From Treponema sp. UBA1233 (GTDB taxonomy: Bacteria > Spirochaetota > Spirochaetia > Treponematales > Treponemataceae), in assembly GCA_002309305.1 (NCBI GenBank), contig DBWR01000021.1, positions 22,418-86,417 on the forward strand: DNA of 64,000 nt. The letters are read 5' to 3'. The notes beneath the pieces are model-generated. The model saw nothing but the letters and a program-made list of their open reading frames with translations. It ran no database searches and had not been told where the DNA came from. Below are positions 36,141 through 44,277 of this stretch, piece after piece. How positions within the stretch are numbered: the stretch's first letter is position 1; each line of letters starts with the position of its first letter. A program made the position numbers and the translations under genes.

Positions 36141-37521
36141 TGCACTGGCATTTCTATCCCTAATATCCTCACTTGCTTTTTGCCATACGCAGGAAGAACT
36201 GCTTGAAAAACTATACCAGAACAATGCGGAAATCATAAAGGCTGAATCTGAATACATGCAGGCATGTCTTGATGTTAAGGATGCAAAGGGTGGAAGGGGA
36301 CCAAGCATCGACTTGCAGATAAGCGGAACTTATATGGTAAATCCACCGATTGGTGAAATCTCTGTCGGGACTGATGATATCGCTTCAATACTTGCGGACG
36401 AAGGTTATCCTGTTGTTCTTCCTATTAACCGCTCTGTTGTCGTTTACGAGGGAATGGAGCACACACTGTATAATTTTGAGTTAAGCCTGACCCAGCCGAT
36501 TTTTACATGGGGAAAGATTACCAATGCAATAAAACTGTATGAACAGGTTGCTGACATAAAACTCCTTCAGAAAAACGATTTGATTCATAAAAAGGAAATT
36601 GAACTTTTGTCTCGAGAAACTGCATTTTATTATCTGACCAAAATGGAAAGCCTGCTGGATGAACAGGCACGATATGCGGGACGTCTTGTTGAAATATCCG
36701 AGGCATATGCAAAAAATGGACTCCTTTTGAATCAGGATGTGCTTAATGCAAAGATAAAGGCGCAGGAAGTTGATGTGGCAAAAAAGAACCTTCAGCGTGA
36801 AAAGGAAATTCAACTGATAGAAATGCAAAAGCTTTTTTCCGGCAATGGAGAGATGTTTGAATTGTTGGCATCGGAAATAAACTATGTTCCGGATGATAAA
36901 AAACTAAATAAATATCTTTCTCTTTCCCGTCCCACTCTGGAAGAACTTGCCGTAAACGAAGACAACGCACAGATAAAGATACTCAAGGCTTTGATAGAAA
37001 CTTCAAGACTTGCAAAAGACATTGCAAATGCATCGGTATACTGGAAACCCGATTTTGCCTTACAGGCTTCCCTTGGATATGCGGGACAGCGTTTTCCTTG
37101 GATTCAGGAGGACTGGAACGACTACGGAAAGTATTCGCTGAATTTTTCACTTGGCATACGAACTACGGTTTGGGACGGAGGAAAGGCATTCAGAGACGTA
37201 AAGAGAAGGGAAGATGACATGAACAATGCCCTGACACAATATAATGATTCTGTGATGCAGCTTAAAATGGCGGCGGCAACAGCTTATTCAGATCTGGCTC
37301 TGGCAGAAAGCCGCTGGAAATATCAAAACCTGCTTGTTCAAAATGATGAGCTTGAATTAAAGCTGCATGAAAGTGAATATAAGGCCGGTTATGGAACGGA
37401 GATGGATGTCTTAAAGGCGAAAATACAAAAGATTACAGATACCATCACATCCTATCAGCTTCAGACGGAAATGCACTTGAATTGCCTTACTTTGGATTAT
37501 CTGACTGGTGGAAGAATATAA
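36127..37521 (+). CDS. TolC-family outer-membrane efflux channel
   Basis: 464 aa, overlapping the pump by 14 nt. A signal peptide (INALAFLSLISSLAFC) precedes long amphipathic helices and two repeated halves typical of TolC (LEKLYQNNAEIIKAESEYMQ, and the C-terminal SDLALAESRWKYQNLLVQND with YKAGYGTEMDVLKAK). The barrel strands are visible as SIDLQISGTYMV and FALQASLGYAGQ. With the adaptor and pump it completes a tripartite efflux system. It converges on the ABC importer operon, with 11 nt between stops. Confidence 0.92.
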   Translation: MKKINALAFLSLISSLAFCHTQEELLEKLYQNNAEIIKAESEYMQACLDVKDAKGGRGPSIDLQISGTYMVNPPIGEISVGTDDIASILADEGYPVVLPINRSVVVYEGMEHTLYNFELSLTQPIFTWGKITNAIKLYEQVADIKLLQKNDLIHKKEIELLSRETAFYYLTKMESLLDEQARYAGRLVEISEAYAKNGLLLNQDVLNAKIKAQEVDVAKKNLQREKEIQLIEMQKLFSGNGEMFELLASEINYVPDDKKLNKYLSLSRPTLEELAVNEDNAQIKILKALIETSRLAKDIANASVYWKPDFALQASLGYAGQRFPWIQEDWNDYGKYSLNFSLGIRTTVWDGGKAFRDVKRREDDMNNALTQYNDSVMQLKMAAATAYSDLALAESRWKYQNLLVQNDELELKLHESEYKAGYGTEMDVLKAKIQKITDTITSYQLQTEMHLNCLTLDYLTGGRI

Positions 37522-37532
37522 ACGGAAATCAT

Positions 37533-38375
37533 TTATTTTTCCTCAAGGGTCTTTTTCTGCGGAATGATTAGAATCAGCAAAAGTGAAATGATGTAAGGGA
37601 ATGCAAGCAAAACAGAAGAAGGAATGTTTTCAAATATTGAAACGTTTTGAATGTATGAAGATGTATATTCCGCAAGCGAAAAAACAAGCACAGCACCGAT
37701 GACCGCAATAGGATTTTTACGGCCAAGGAATACAGCCGCCAAAGCAGTCCATCCCCTGCCACCGGACATGCCCGGAACAAAAGAAGAAATGCGCATGGCA
37801 TAGGCACAGCCTGCAAGTGCTCCGGAACTTGATGCAATTATCCACGCAAGATGCCTGTAGATCAAGACATTGTTTCCCTGGGATGCAAGAACATCACTGT
37901 CGCTTCCTGTTATTCTGATTTTTAAACCAGTTCTGGTAAAGTACAGCATGAATAGAATTCCAAAGGATGCAATGCCGCAGAAAATGGCAGAAATGATTTT
38001 TGCATTGCCTTGAGTAAAGATGAAATTCTGATCGTAAAGGACTCCTCGTGTTCCAAAAATTCGGGCTGATAAAAACGAAGTCATGGCGGACAGCAAAAGG
38101 TTTATTGCAATGGAAATCAAAAAGACCGATGCGTTTAGTTTTGTGGAAATCAGGTCAAGAAGAAAAACTATAAGCGTGCAAATCATGACCGAAAGGATTA
38201 TTCCCAAAATAATTGAATTCAACTTGACGGAAAAAACAAAACAGAAAAAAGCCCCCAGATTGATGACCGCTTCCATGAACATTGCGAGACGGCCTGCATA
38301 TTCGCTTATCAAGGCACCGAGTGTAATAAGTAAAAGAGGAACTGCTGTCAGAATTATCGATAATGTAAAATTCAT
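37533..38375 (-). CDS. BMP-type ABC importer permease 2 (nucleoside/riboflavin class)
   Basis: 280 aa with about eight transmembrane helices. It belongs to the BPD_transp_2 permeases, with GSDSDVLASQGNNVLIYRHL (cytoplasmic coupling loop) and SFVPGMSGGRGWTALAAVFL followed by GRKNPIAVIGAVLVF, the signature of the YufQ/RfuD group. Its start overlaps the stop of permease 1 as ATGA. With the partner permease it forms the channel for the lipoprotein-delivered ligand. It is the last gene of the importer operon. Confidence 0.88.
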   Translation of the reverse strand: MNFTLSIILTAVPLLLITLGALISEYAGRLAMFMEAVINLGAFFCFVFSVKLNSIILGIILSVMICTLIVFLLDLISTKLNASVFLISIAINLLLSAMTSFLSARIFGTRGVLYDQNFIFTQGNAKIISAIFCGIASFGILFMLYFTRTGLKIRITGSDSDVLASQGNNVLIYRHLAWIIASSSGALAGCAYAMRISSFVPGMSGGRGWTALAAVFLGRKNPIAVIGAVLVFSLAEYTSSYIQNVSIFENIPSSVLLAFPYIISLLLILIIPQKKTLEEK

Positions 38376-39379
38376 TTTTTCTTCCTCCCGCTTACAAATG
38401 GAATTGCGATGGAAAACAAAATGCAGCTCTGGACTATGCCGCTTATGTCAAAGTCAAAGCCCTGGGTCAATCCAACCCTTCCTGCAGAAGTGTAAATCCA
38501 AGAAAGAACCAGTGCAGATGGAATCAATGAAAGAGGGGAGCCTGACGCAATCAAGGCTGTGCTTAACGCATTCCATCCCATGCCCAAGTAAAATCCCTGA
38601 TGGCATGTGTAATAGGTTCCTGCAACGGCAAAAAATCCCGTAAGTGAATGCAATGCTCCGGAAATACAGAGTGTTGTCATCGTGTTTGTCGTGGATGAGT
38701 ATCCGCTGTATTTTGCAAACAGGGGAGCCTTGCCCCATATAATGGATTTTCGTCCGATGTATGTCTTTGCGTAAATGAAATATGTAAAAATACAAATTAG
38801 TATTGCAGGAAAAATTACGGCTGTCAGAGGGGAGGGAGATAGAATCCTGTGGAATTTAAAGCAGTCCCTGATGTAGGGGAGGGCGATGAGGTTTTGGCTT
38901 GTTTTTCCGTTGATGGAAGTTATCAGTCCGTCTGCCAGGGGAATTATGGCGGCACTAAGTAAAAAGCTTGTCAAAAGGACTTCTGTCCCCCGTAATTCCT
39001 TTAGCACGGCAGAAAAGCCTGTTATAAAGGCACCGGCCGTAATGCAGAGTATTAGAGCGATTAAGAATTGGATGAAAGGAGGAACGTTCCAATTTGCGGA
39101 TAGAACTAGACCTGCAATCAAACCTCCTGCGTAGATCTGACCTTCGCCACCCAGATTCATGGACCCGCCTTTTAAAGCAATCAAAGCACCGCACCCGGAA
39201 ATCATCAGCATTGAAGCCGTGTTCAACATGAGTCCGAAATAATATTTGCTGGAAAAAGTTCCGGTGAACAAAAGTAAAATCGACTCCATCGGTTTTTGTC
39301 CGCAGCAGATGATTATGATGATGCAGACAGAAAGGCCCGCAAGAGGTGCAAAAATAGATTTGAAGGGAAATTTTTTCAC
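38372..39379 (-). CDS. BMP-type ABC importer permease 1
   Basis: 335 aa from a GTG at 39379, which overlaps the ATPase stop (GTGA) and follows AAGGAGG. The ATG at 39415 would read through the ATPase 3' end without a ribosome-binding site. It is a YufP/RfuC-like polytopic permease: KGGSMNLGGEGQIYAGGLIA (coupling region), FSAVLKELRGTEVLLTSFLL, GLTQGFDFDISGI near the C terminus. It pairs with permease 2. All four importer genes are contiguous. Confidence 0.88.
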   Translation of the reverse strand: MKKFPFKSIFAPLAGLSVCIIIIICCGQKPMESILLLFTGTFSSKYYFGLMLNTASMLMISGCGALIALKGGSMNLGGEGQIYAGGLIAGLVLSANWNVPPFIQFLIALILCITAGAFITGFSAVLKELRGTEVLLTSFLLSAAIIPLADGLITSINGKTSQNLIALPYIRDCFKFHRILSPSPLTAVIFPAILICIFTYFIYAKTYIGRKSIIWGKAPLFAKYSGYSSTTNTMTTLCISGALHSLTGFFAVAGTYYTCHQGFYLGMGWNALSTALIASGSPLSLIPSALVLSWIYTSAGRVGLTQGFDFDISGIVQSCILFSIAIPFVSGRKKK

Positions 39380-40788
39380 ACCGTTCCTCCTTTGGAAAAA
39401 GAAAGATTCGTGCATCCCTGTTCAAGTGAATAAACCCTGCTGCATGTGGTAAGGGGAAAGTCCTGGGAACCTACAATCAAGACGGCCGCTCCATCGTTGG
39501 CAAGGGTAATTATCCTTTTAATCAGTTCTGACTGGGATTCAACATCAAGACCGTGAAGTGGATTGCATAGGATTACAAGCTTTGGATTTGTGGAGAGCTC
39601 GCGTGCCAGAATAAGCCTCTGCAACATTCCTCCGCTCAAGTTGGAACACAATTCTTCAGGCTGTATGTTGACCTTTGCCTGTTCAATCAAAGAAAGGCAG
39701 AAATTTCTTGAAAACTTTTTCTGGTAAGTCGAAAGCATTTCCGCCACTGTTAGATTTGGATTGGCCGCCCTAAAATTTTTGTCGCTTGGAATTATTGCGG
39801 CATTGTGTCTGCGTAAAAAAGCGGCTGTATATTTCTTTTTCTTCAAGTCAAGCTTTACTGTTTTTCCGTCCAACCCAGTATATTTAACAAAACCTTTTGT
39901 GCTATCCGTTTCCATTCCGCAAACTGTGTTTTCCAAAGTGTCTATTGCGGCTTCCTTTAGTCCCACAACAGCGGTTATTTCCGCATAGTCCACCCTGATT
40001 GTCGCATTCAGGAGCGCGCTTTTGTTTTGCGGACGACTGCTTGCATGGATGAAGTTAATGCATGGTTTGGAATTTGAGTGTTCAACTGTCAGATTCCCCA
40101 AACGTTTTATGCCGTCTTTTTCGTATTGTTCTGAAAACTCTTTTGCCGATTTGTATTCACGCCATAGAATGCCTTCCTTTAAGATGCGGACTGTATCTGC
40201 ATGATTTGAGGCCTCTGCCATGCTGTGGGTTATCACAATAACTGTGCTTCCCTTGCTGCACAAATCCTTTAGTCTTGAATAAAGAAAATCCCTTTCTGAA
40301 GAATCCAAAAAAGCGGAAGGTTCATCAAGAATGAGGCATGAGGGGTCTTTGCTCAAGGCGGATAAAAGTGATGAATAAAACCTGTGGTTTCCTCCAAGAT
40401 CACGGATTTTTGTCCGCAAGTTAAGGAAGGGAGCCCAGAGTTCCTTTAATTCCTCAAGTTTTTCCCTCTGGATTTTTTTCCCTTCAGCCAGTTGAATGTT
40501 TTCGAAAGTATTCAGGGAAGATGCTAAAAGTGGCCTCTGTTGGACTATTGCGATTCCTGATTTGATTGCATCAGATTCTGATTTGAAGCAGACGTCTTTA
40601 CCGTCGATTTTAATTTTACCGGATGTCATTTGAATTGAACCGGAAAGTATTTTTGCAAGGGTTGTCTTTCCCGCTCCGTTTTCACCCAAGATTGCATGAA
40701 TTTGCCCTCCTTGAAAGCCAAGTGAAACATTTTGGAGTACGGTTTTAAGCTTGTAACTCTTGGAAATATTTTCCAGTTCAATATTCAT
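39376..40788 (-). CDS. Double-domain ABC importer ATPase (YufO/RbsA-type)
   Basis: 470 aa with two fused ATPase halves. The first has Walker A GENGAGKTT (about 35) and Walker B CLILDEPSAF, but the signature loop is degenerate (YSSLLSALSKD). The second half has a degenerate Walker A (VVGLKEAAIDT) and an intact signature LSGGMLQRLILAREL. One competent composite site is therefore likely, as in other double ATPases of this group. Its ATG follows the BMP gene stop directly. The product energises the two permeases. Confidence 0.9.
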   Translation of the reverse strand: MNIELENISKSYKLKTVLQNVSLGFQGGQIHAILGENGAGKTTLAKILSGSIQMTSGKIKIDGKDVCFKSESDAIKSGIAIVQQRPLLASSLNTFENIQLAEGKKIQREKLEELKELWAPFLNLRTKIRDLGGNHRFYSSLLSALSKDPSCLILDEPSAFLDSSERDFLYSRLKDLCSKGSTVIVITHSMAEASNHADTVRILKEGILWREYKSAKEFSEQYEKDGIKRLGNLTVEHSNSKPCINFIHASSRPQNKSALLNATIRVDYAEITAVVGLKEAAIDTLENTVCGMETDSTKGFVKYTGLDGKTVKLDLKKKKYTAAFLRRHNAAIIPSDKNFRAANPNLTVAEMLSTYQKKFSRNFCLSLIEQAKVNIQPEELCSNLSGGMLQRLILARELSTNPKLVILCNPLHGLDVESQSELIKRIITLANDGAAVLIVGSQDFPLTTCSRVYSLEQGCTNLSFSKGGTV

Positions 40789-41814
40789 TTATAGTTGTGG
40801 AATCTCCTTTGATCCGTCTGTAAGCTGCTTTACAAGTGAGCTCATAGTATTCCTGACTTCTTCCGGTACATTGGAAACGTAAAGCGGATCATCCTGAATG
40901 AACTTGATGTATCCTTCCTTGATTCCTACGGTCTTGGTTTTACCCCATTCAGTTTTCCCGTTAAGGTAGGCGAGTGTAGCTTCCTTTGATGCAAGAGCCT
41001 GTTCTGTTGAGCAAGAAGAAATGACTGTTCCCGGTGCCTTTGCAAAAGAGTTTTCGTCGATGAATGAAAGGAGTATTCCGTTTTCCTTTGCGGAAGAGAT
41101 GACACCTTGGGCGGCTCCACCACAGATTGGCATGATGACATCAACTCCAGCCTGTGCAAGTGCGTCTGTTATCTCTGCACCTTTTGTTCCGTCATACCAG
41201 TTTCCTACAACCCTGAAATCACATGTGGTTCCAGCAACGGCATCCGATGCTCCCAGAGCATAATATGGATAAAGGATATTGTTCATGACCGGATATTCCT
41301 GTGCCGCGACTACAGCAACCTTGTGGCTCTTGGATAAAAGGCCGGAAATGTAGCCGGAAAGGTATGTCTGTTCCTTCTGGTCATAGCTGATGCATGCGAT
41401 GTTTTGATTCCCGTCCAATGCTCCGTCCAGCAGAACGAATTTCTGCTCGGGGAACTGCTTTACAATCTCCTGGGCAAGCTCCGGTATGGATGGGTTTGAA
41501 GATATTATTGCGCCATAGCTACCGTCAGCGGCAAGGGCAGTGAGTTTTGTTGACCATTCAGCCTGATTTGTACCTGCCTCCATGATGTACACTTTGGCCT
41601 TTTTTGATTCATCTGTTATGCTTGCATTGTATTCGTCAATTCCCACCTGTACACCTTTTGCAAGATTGGCATAGGTGGGGGAGTCTGCCATGATTCCAGG
41701 TACAAAAACTGCGATGGAAAGTGCGTTTGATTCCTTTTTTCCTGAGCATCCTGAAAATAATACTGTCAGGGCAGCCGCAAAAGACAAAATTAGTGATGTT
41801 TTTCTGTTTTTCAT
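40789..41814 (-). CDS. BMP-family substrate-binding lipoprotein (nucleoside or riboflavin type)
   Basis: 341 aa from the ATG at 41814, which follows GAGGT at 7 nt. The upstream ATG at 41853 lies in the promoter. A lipobox (VLFSGCSG) anchors it to the membrane. It has the periplasmic-binding fold of the PnrA/BmpA family: IMEAGTNQAEWSTKLTALAA, ISSNPSIPELA, CISYDQKEQTYLSGYISGL, VVGNWYDGTKGAEITDAL. T. pallidum has two such systems, PnrA (purine nucleosides) and RfuABCD (riboflavin). I cannot tell which ligand applies; the GTNQAEW and SSNPSIPEL segments are reminiscent of RfuA (from memory). A MarR gene lies upstream with a palindrome at this promoter. Confidence 0.88.
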   Translation of the reverse strand: MKNRKTSLILSFAAALTVLFSGCSGKKESNALSIAVFVPGIMADSPTYANLAKGVQVGIDEYNASITDESKKAKVYIMEAGTNQAEWSTKLTALAADGSYGAIISSNPSIPELAQEIVKQFPEQKFVLLDGALDGNQNIACISYDQKEQTYLSGYISGLLSKSHKVAVVAAQEYPVMNNILYPYYALGASDAVAGTTCDFRVVGNWYDGTKGAEITDALAQAGVDVIMPICGGAAQGVISSAKENGILLSFIDENSFAKAPGTVISSCSTEQALASKEATLAYLNGKTEWGKTKTVGIKEGYIKFIQDDPLYVSNVPEEVRNTMSSLVKQLTDGSKEIPQL

Positions 41815-41831
41815 AAATGACCTCTGCCTTA

Positions 41832-41860
41832 AATATAGTTTTATATAAAACAAATGTCAA
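41832..41860 (-). promoter_or_regulatory. Importer promoter with a palindromic MarR-type operator
   Basis: On the minus strand TTGACA (41860-41855), 17 nt, TATATT (41837-41832). A perfect 14-bp palindrome GTTTTATATAAAAC occupies 41838-41851, entirely inside the spacer. Binding there would exclude RNA polymerase. Confidence 0.8.
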
Positions 41861-41874
41861 TACCCTTTGGTAAA

Positions 41875-42315
41875 TCAGTCTTTTTTCAGCTCGTTTTCCA
41901 CATTGGAATTCATCTTGAGGAGAAGTTCAAGCAGCTGTTTTTTCTCTGTTGCGCTAAATCCCTTGTAGCATACCTTGAGGAGGTCTTCAGAAATGGAAGA
42001 AGTTAGTTTGTTCAGGGATTTTCCCTTTGTTGTAAGGGATATGAGCCTTGTCCTGCCGTCTGTGGGGCTGGCTTCCTCTTTTACAAGGCCTTCTTCAATA
42101 AGTTTGCGGGTTAAAACCGTAGTTGTGGATTTATCCCTGTTGGTTGCCTCCGCTATTTCTGTTTTGGTCATCTTTTTGTTTACGGAAAGCAGGTACAGGA
42201 TGAAGCCGTGTGATGACACCAGGTTTTTCTTTGCAAGTTTGGCATTGGTAAAATCTGCGGTTATTGCATGAAGGTGTGAAATAAGGGATACGACTGTTGA
42301 CTGTGTGTAATTCAT
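41875..42315 (-). CDS. MarR-family transcriptional regulator
   Basis: 146 aa from the ATG at 42315 (GGAGG at 7 nt). The ATG at 42363 adds MTNHPKDFRFSDGGIT and overlaps the promoter, so it is rejected. The winged helix is clear: KMTKTEIAEATNRDKSTTTV (recognition helix, about 58-77), LTRKLIEEGLVKEEASPTDG, RTRLISLTTKGKSL (wing). It is directly upstream of the importer, and the gap between them holds a perfect palindrome in the importer promoter. It probably represses the importer in response to its ligand. Its own promoter appears to be TTGACA-N17-TAGATT just before the gene. Confidence 0.92.
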   Translation of the reverse strand: MNYTQSTVVSLISHLHAITADFTNAKLAKKNLVSSHGFILYLLSVNKKMTKTEIAEATNRDKSTTTVLTRKLIEEGLVKEEASPTDGRTRLISLTTKGKSLNKLTSSISEDLLKVCYKGFSATEKKQLLELLLKMNSNVENELKKD

Positions 42316-42387
42316 TGTAATTCCTCCATCTGAAAATCTAAAGTCTTTTGGATGATTTGTCAATTCTGCTTGACGTGTTTAATCAAA

Positions 42388-43233
42388 ATGAAGTATTTTA
42401 TATGTATGTTCGGGTTTTTGTTCAAAAAGAATTTCTATGACATCTGGGACAATTTTTTTCATCTCCTGGTAATCAATTTAATTTACACTGTCCTTATCTT
42501 TGGCGGAGTATTTGGTTTTCTTGGCCTATGCAGCATTGAAATGCAGACGGGCATCAGGTTTATTGTTTTGGGAGCTGCAATTCTTGCATTCAGCATGATT
42601 TTCCATATTTTTCTGTTTGCACAGGGTAAAAGTGCGGAAAAGATTTCAAATTATTCTGTTCCAAAGCTAAGGGACTTTTTTGGTAACATTATTCCTTCGA
42701 TTAAAGACGGCGTGCTGTTCGGCTTGTTTTTCGGCATGCTTGTTTTGGTTGCCATAGTGAGCATTCCCTCCTACCTTAACCTTGGGGTTGCAGACGGTGA
42801 TCCTGCAAAAAGCCTTGTGGGGCTTGTCCTTGCCTTTTTTGTTTTTTGGATTCTGATTATAGTACTGCTTGCCCTGCAGTGGTTTATGGCTGTTCGGAAC
42901 GTGCTGCACAACAGTTTCGGGAAATGCCTTAGGAAATCATTCATCCTGCTTTTTGATAATTTTTGGTTTACGTTAGGAATGGCGCTTATAAATCTGGTTA
43001 ACCTTGCAATTACAACATTAACAATGAGCCTTATGCCTGGATTTACCGGAATTCAGGTTTGTGCCACAAATGCCCTTCACTTGAGGATGTACAAATACGA
43101 CTGGTATGAGGTTAACCCCGGAATGACAAAGGACCAGAGACGTCATGTTCCCTGGGACCAGCTGCTGCAAAAGGACAGAAAGCTCATGGGTGCAAGAAAG
43201 CTCAGGAATATTTTCGTCCCCTGGAAGGAATAG
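42388..43233 (+). CDS. Uncharacterised multi-pass membrane protein
   Basis: 281 aa from ATG 42388 (275 from ATG 42406, giving MFGFLFKKNFYDIWDNFFH, which I regard as nearly as likely). Five to six hydrophobic segments alternate with short loops (INLIYTVLIFGGVFGFLGL, LVLAFFVFWILIIVLLALQW). The C-terminal ~55 residues are polar and basic (MTKDQRRHVPWDQLLQKDRK). The N-terminal FKKNFYDIWDNFFHLLVIN resembles DUF624-like proteins of carbohydrate operons, but the match is weak. It is divergent from the MarR gene. No Shine-Dalgarno is evident. Confidence 0.65.
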   Translation: MKYFICMFGFLFKKNFYDIWDNFFHLLVINLIYTVLIFGGVFGFLGLCSIEMQTGIRFIVLGAAILAFSMIFHIFLFAQGKSAEKISNYSVPKLRDFFGNIIPSIKDGVLFGLFFGMLVLVAIVSIPSYLNLGVADGDPAKSLVGLVLAFFVFWILIIVLLALQWFMAVRNVLHNSFGKCLRKSFILLFDNFWFTLGMALINLVNLAITTLTMSLMPGFTGIQVCATNALHLRMYKYDWYEVNPGMTKDQRRHVPWDQLLQKDRKLMGARKLRNIFVPWKE

Positions 43234-43287
43234 ATTTTTTTCTGCCAACGTATTGAAAAAAATTCCAATATAGTGTAATTTAACCGA

Positions 43288-43734
43288 ATGAGTACGAGAT
43301 GTTTTGCAATGCTTAAGCCTGGTGTATTGAACCGCAGGCTAGTTGGCGAGGTAATCAGCCGCCTCGAGAAAAAAGGACTGAAGCTGGTCGGCTTAAAGCT
43401 GATGAATATTTCTCCGGAACTTGCCGCTGAACATTATGCTGAACACAAGGGTAAGCCTTTCTATGATCCGCTCGTGGATTACATTACCAGTGGTCCGGTT
43501 GTAGCGATGGTATGGCAGGGGGACGACTGTGTCACTCTGGTCCGCAAGATGACTGGAGCCACAAACCCAGCAGATGCGATGCCGGGAACCATTCGTGGTG
43601 ATTTTTGTTCCCATACTTCACACAACATCATTCACGCAAGTGACAGTGTAGAAAGTGCAAATCGAGAAATAAACCTTTTCTTTACACCCGAGGAAATCGT
43701 GGATTGGGAAGATCAGGCCGCAATGTGGTTCTAA
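43288..43734 (+). CDS. ndk: Nucleoside diphosphate kinase
   Basis: 148 aa. It transfers the gamma-phosphate of NTPs to NDPs through a phosphohistidine. MLKPGVLNRRLVGEVISRLE (the K of MLKPG contacts ATP), the Kpn loop region with KPFYDPLVDYITSGPVVAMV, the Arg in GTIRGDFC, and NIIHASDSVESANREI containing the active-site His. Most enzymes read N-x-x-H-G-S-D; here it is N-I-I-H-A-S-D. Length is standard. Upstream the -10-like TGTAAT ends 8 nt before ATG and no ribosome-binding site is seen, suggesting a leaderless message. A hairpin follows at 43750-43776. Confidence 0.95.
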   Translation: MSTRCFAMLKPGVLNRRLVGEVISRLEKKGLKLVGLKLMNISPELAAEHYAEHKGKPFYDPLVDYITSGPVVAMVWQGDDCVTLVRKMTGATNPADAMPGTIRGDFCSHTSHNIIHASDSVESANREINLFFTPEEIVDWEDQAAMWF

Positions 43735-43749
43735 AAATCACAAAAAAAA

Positions 43750-43776
43750 ACCCAGTCACGCACAAAATGACTGGGT
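43750..43776. terminator. Perfect hairpin downstream of ndk
   Basis: ACCCAGTCA (43750-43758) / TGACTGGGT (43768-43776), a 9-bp stem. On the plus strand only TAAAAGG follows, while the minus strand has a long T-tract. It may protect the ndk mRNA end or terminate antisense transcripts. A second loose pairing ATGCAA/TTGCAT follows at 43791-43816. Nothing else is recognised until 44010. Confidence 0.5.
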
Positions 43777-44015
43777 AAAAGGAGAGGAGGATGCAATAAT
43801 GACATTGTCTTGCATTTACACTCTCTAAACCTACTGCATATACTTAAGGTTACAGATTTTTTTAAGAATTTCAACTTTTTTTCTCAAAATTACCATTGCC
43901 GGCTTAAATTTCGGTAATTTATGGGCATTTTGGTCGAATTTTCCCCATGATTTTTGGCTTTCCCCGGAATTGGATCGTGTTTGTGGGTGCTGCCTAAAAA
44001 AAATCAATTTTTCCC

Positions 44016-44042
44016 TTTAGTTTTTTGTCTTATGGCCGATAA
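44016..44042 (+). promoter_or_regulatory. Sigma-28-like promoter of a candidate ncRNA
   Basis: TTTAGTTT (44016-44023), exactly 11 nt, GCCGATAA (44035-44042). The -10 half is identical to the FliA consensus and the spacing is exact. The -35 differs from TAAAGTTT at two bases. Confidence 0.55.
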
Positions 44043-44049
44043 TAATAAT

Positions 44050-44186
44050 GTGCACGAGGTACTCTGTTTGTTTAATCCTCCCGCACAAATAATCTGATCG
44101 GCGGACGGGGCTTTCGACATCCAGACGGCTGCCGTTTTTGGTTATGAAAATCAGAACCAGAGGTTATCCTTTGGTTCTTTTTTTTT
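44050..44186 (+). ncRNA. Candidate structured small RNA with its own promoter and terminator
   Basis: About 137 nt. Predicted start at 44050 opens a stem GTGCACGAGG...CCTCCCGCAC (44050-44086). A second stem CGGCGGACG / CGGCTGCCG lies at about 44099-44135 (seven of nine pairs plus one wobble), followed by TTTTT. The third is a strong intrinsic terminator: GAACCAGAGG (44154-44163) / CCTTTGGTTC (44168-44177) and nine T. No ORF of note lies inside. I recognise no Rfam family (not 6S, RNase P, SRP RNA or a c-di-GMP riboswitch by eye). Confidence 0.45.
44154..44186 (+). terminator. Rho-independent terminator of the candidate ncRNA
   Basis: 10-bp stem GAACCAGAGG/CCTTTGGTTC with a TTAT loop, directly followed by nine T. 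Confidence 0.9.
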
Positions 44187-44231
44187 GTACCAAACTTATC
44201 CACAAAAATTTAAGATTTTAGAGGTTTCCAC

Positions 44232-44259
44232 TATACTTTTTCTTTAAAATCATCGATAA
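44232..44259 (+). promoter_or_regulatory. Weak sigma-28-like promoter before the HD-GYP gene
   Basis: TATACTTT (44232-44239), 12 nt, ATCGATAA (44252-44259). It fits the pattern less well than the others. The expected leader is only about 12 nt and carries AGAGG. Confidence 0.3.
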
Positions 44260-44277
44260 TGGAGAAAAGAGGTCGAT

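Noticed and set aside
44010..44277. c-di-GMP riboswitch before the HD-GYP gene
   Set aside because: The region has no GEMM-type conserved segments, and a strong terminator ends the RNA before the gene.
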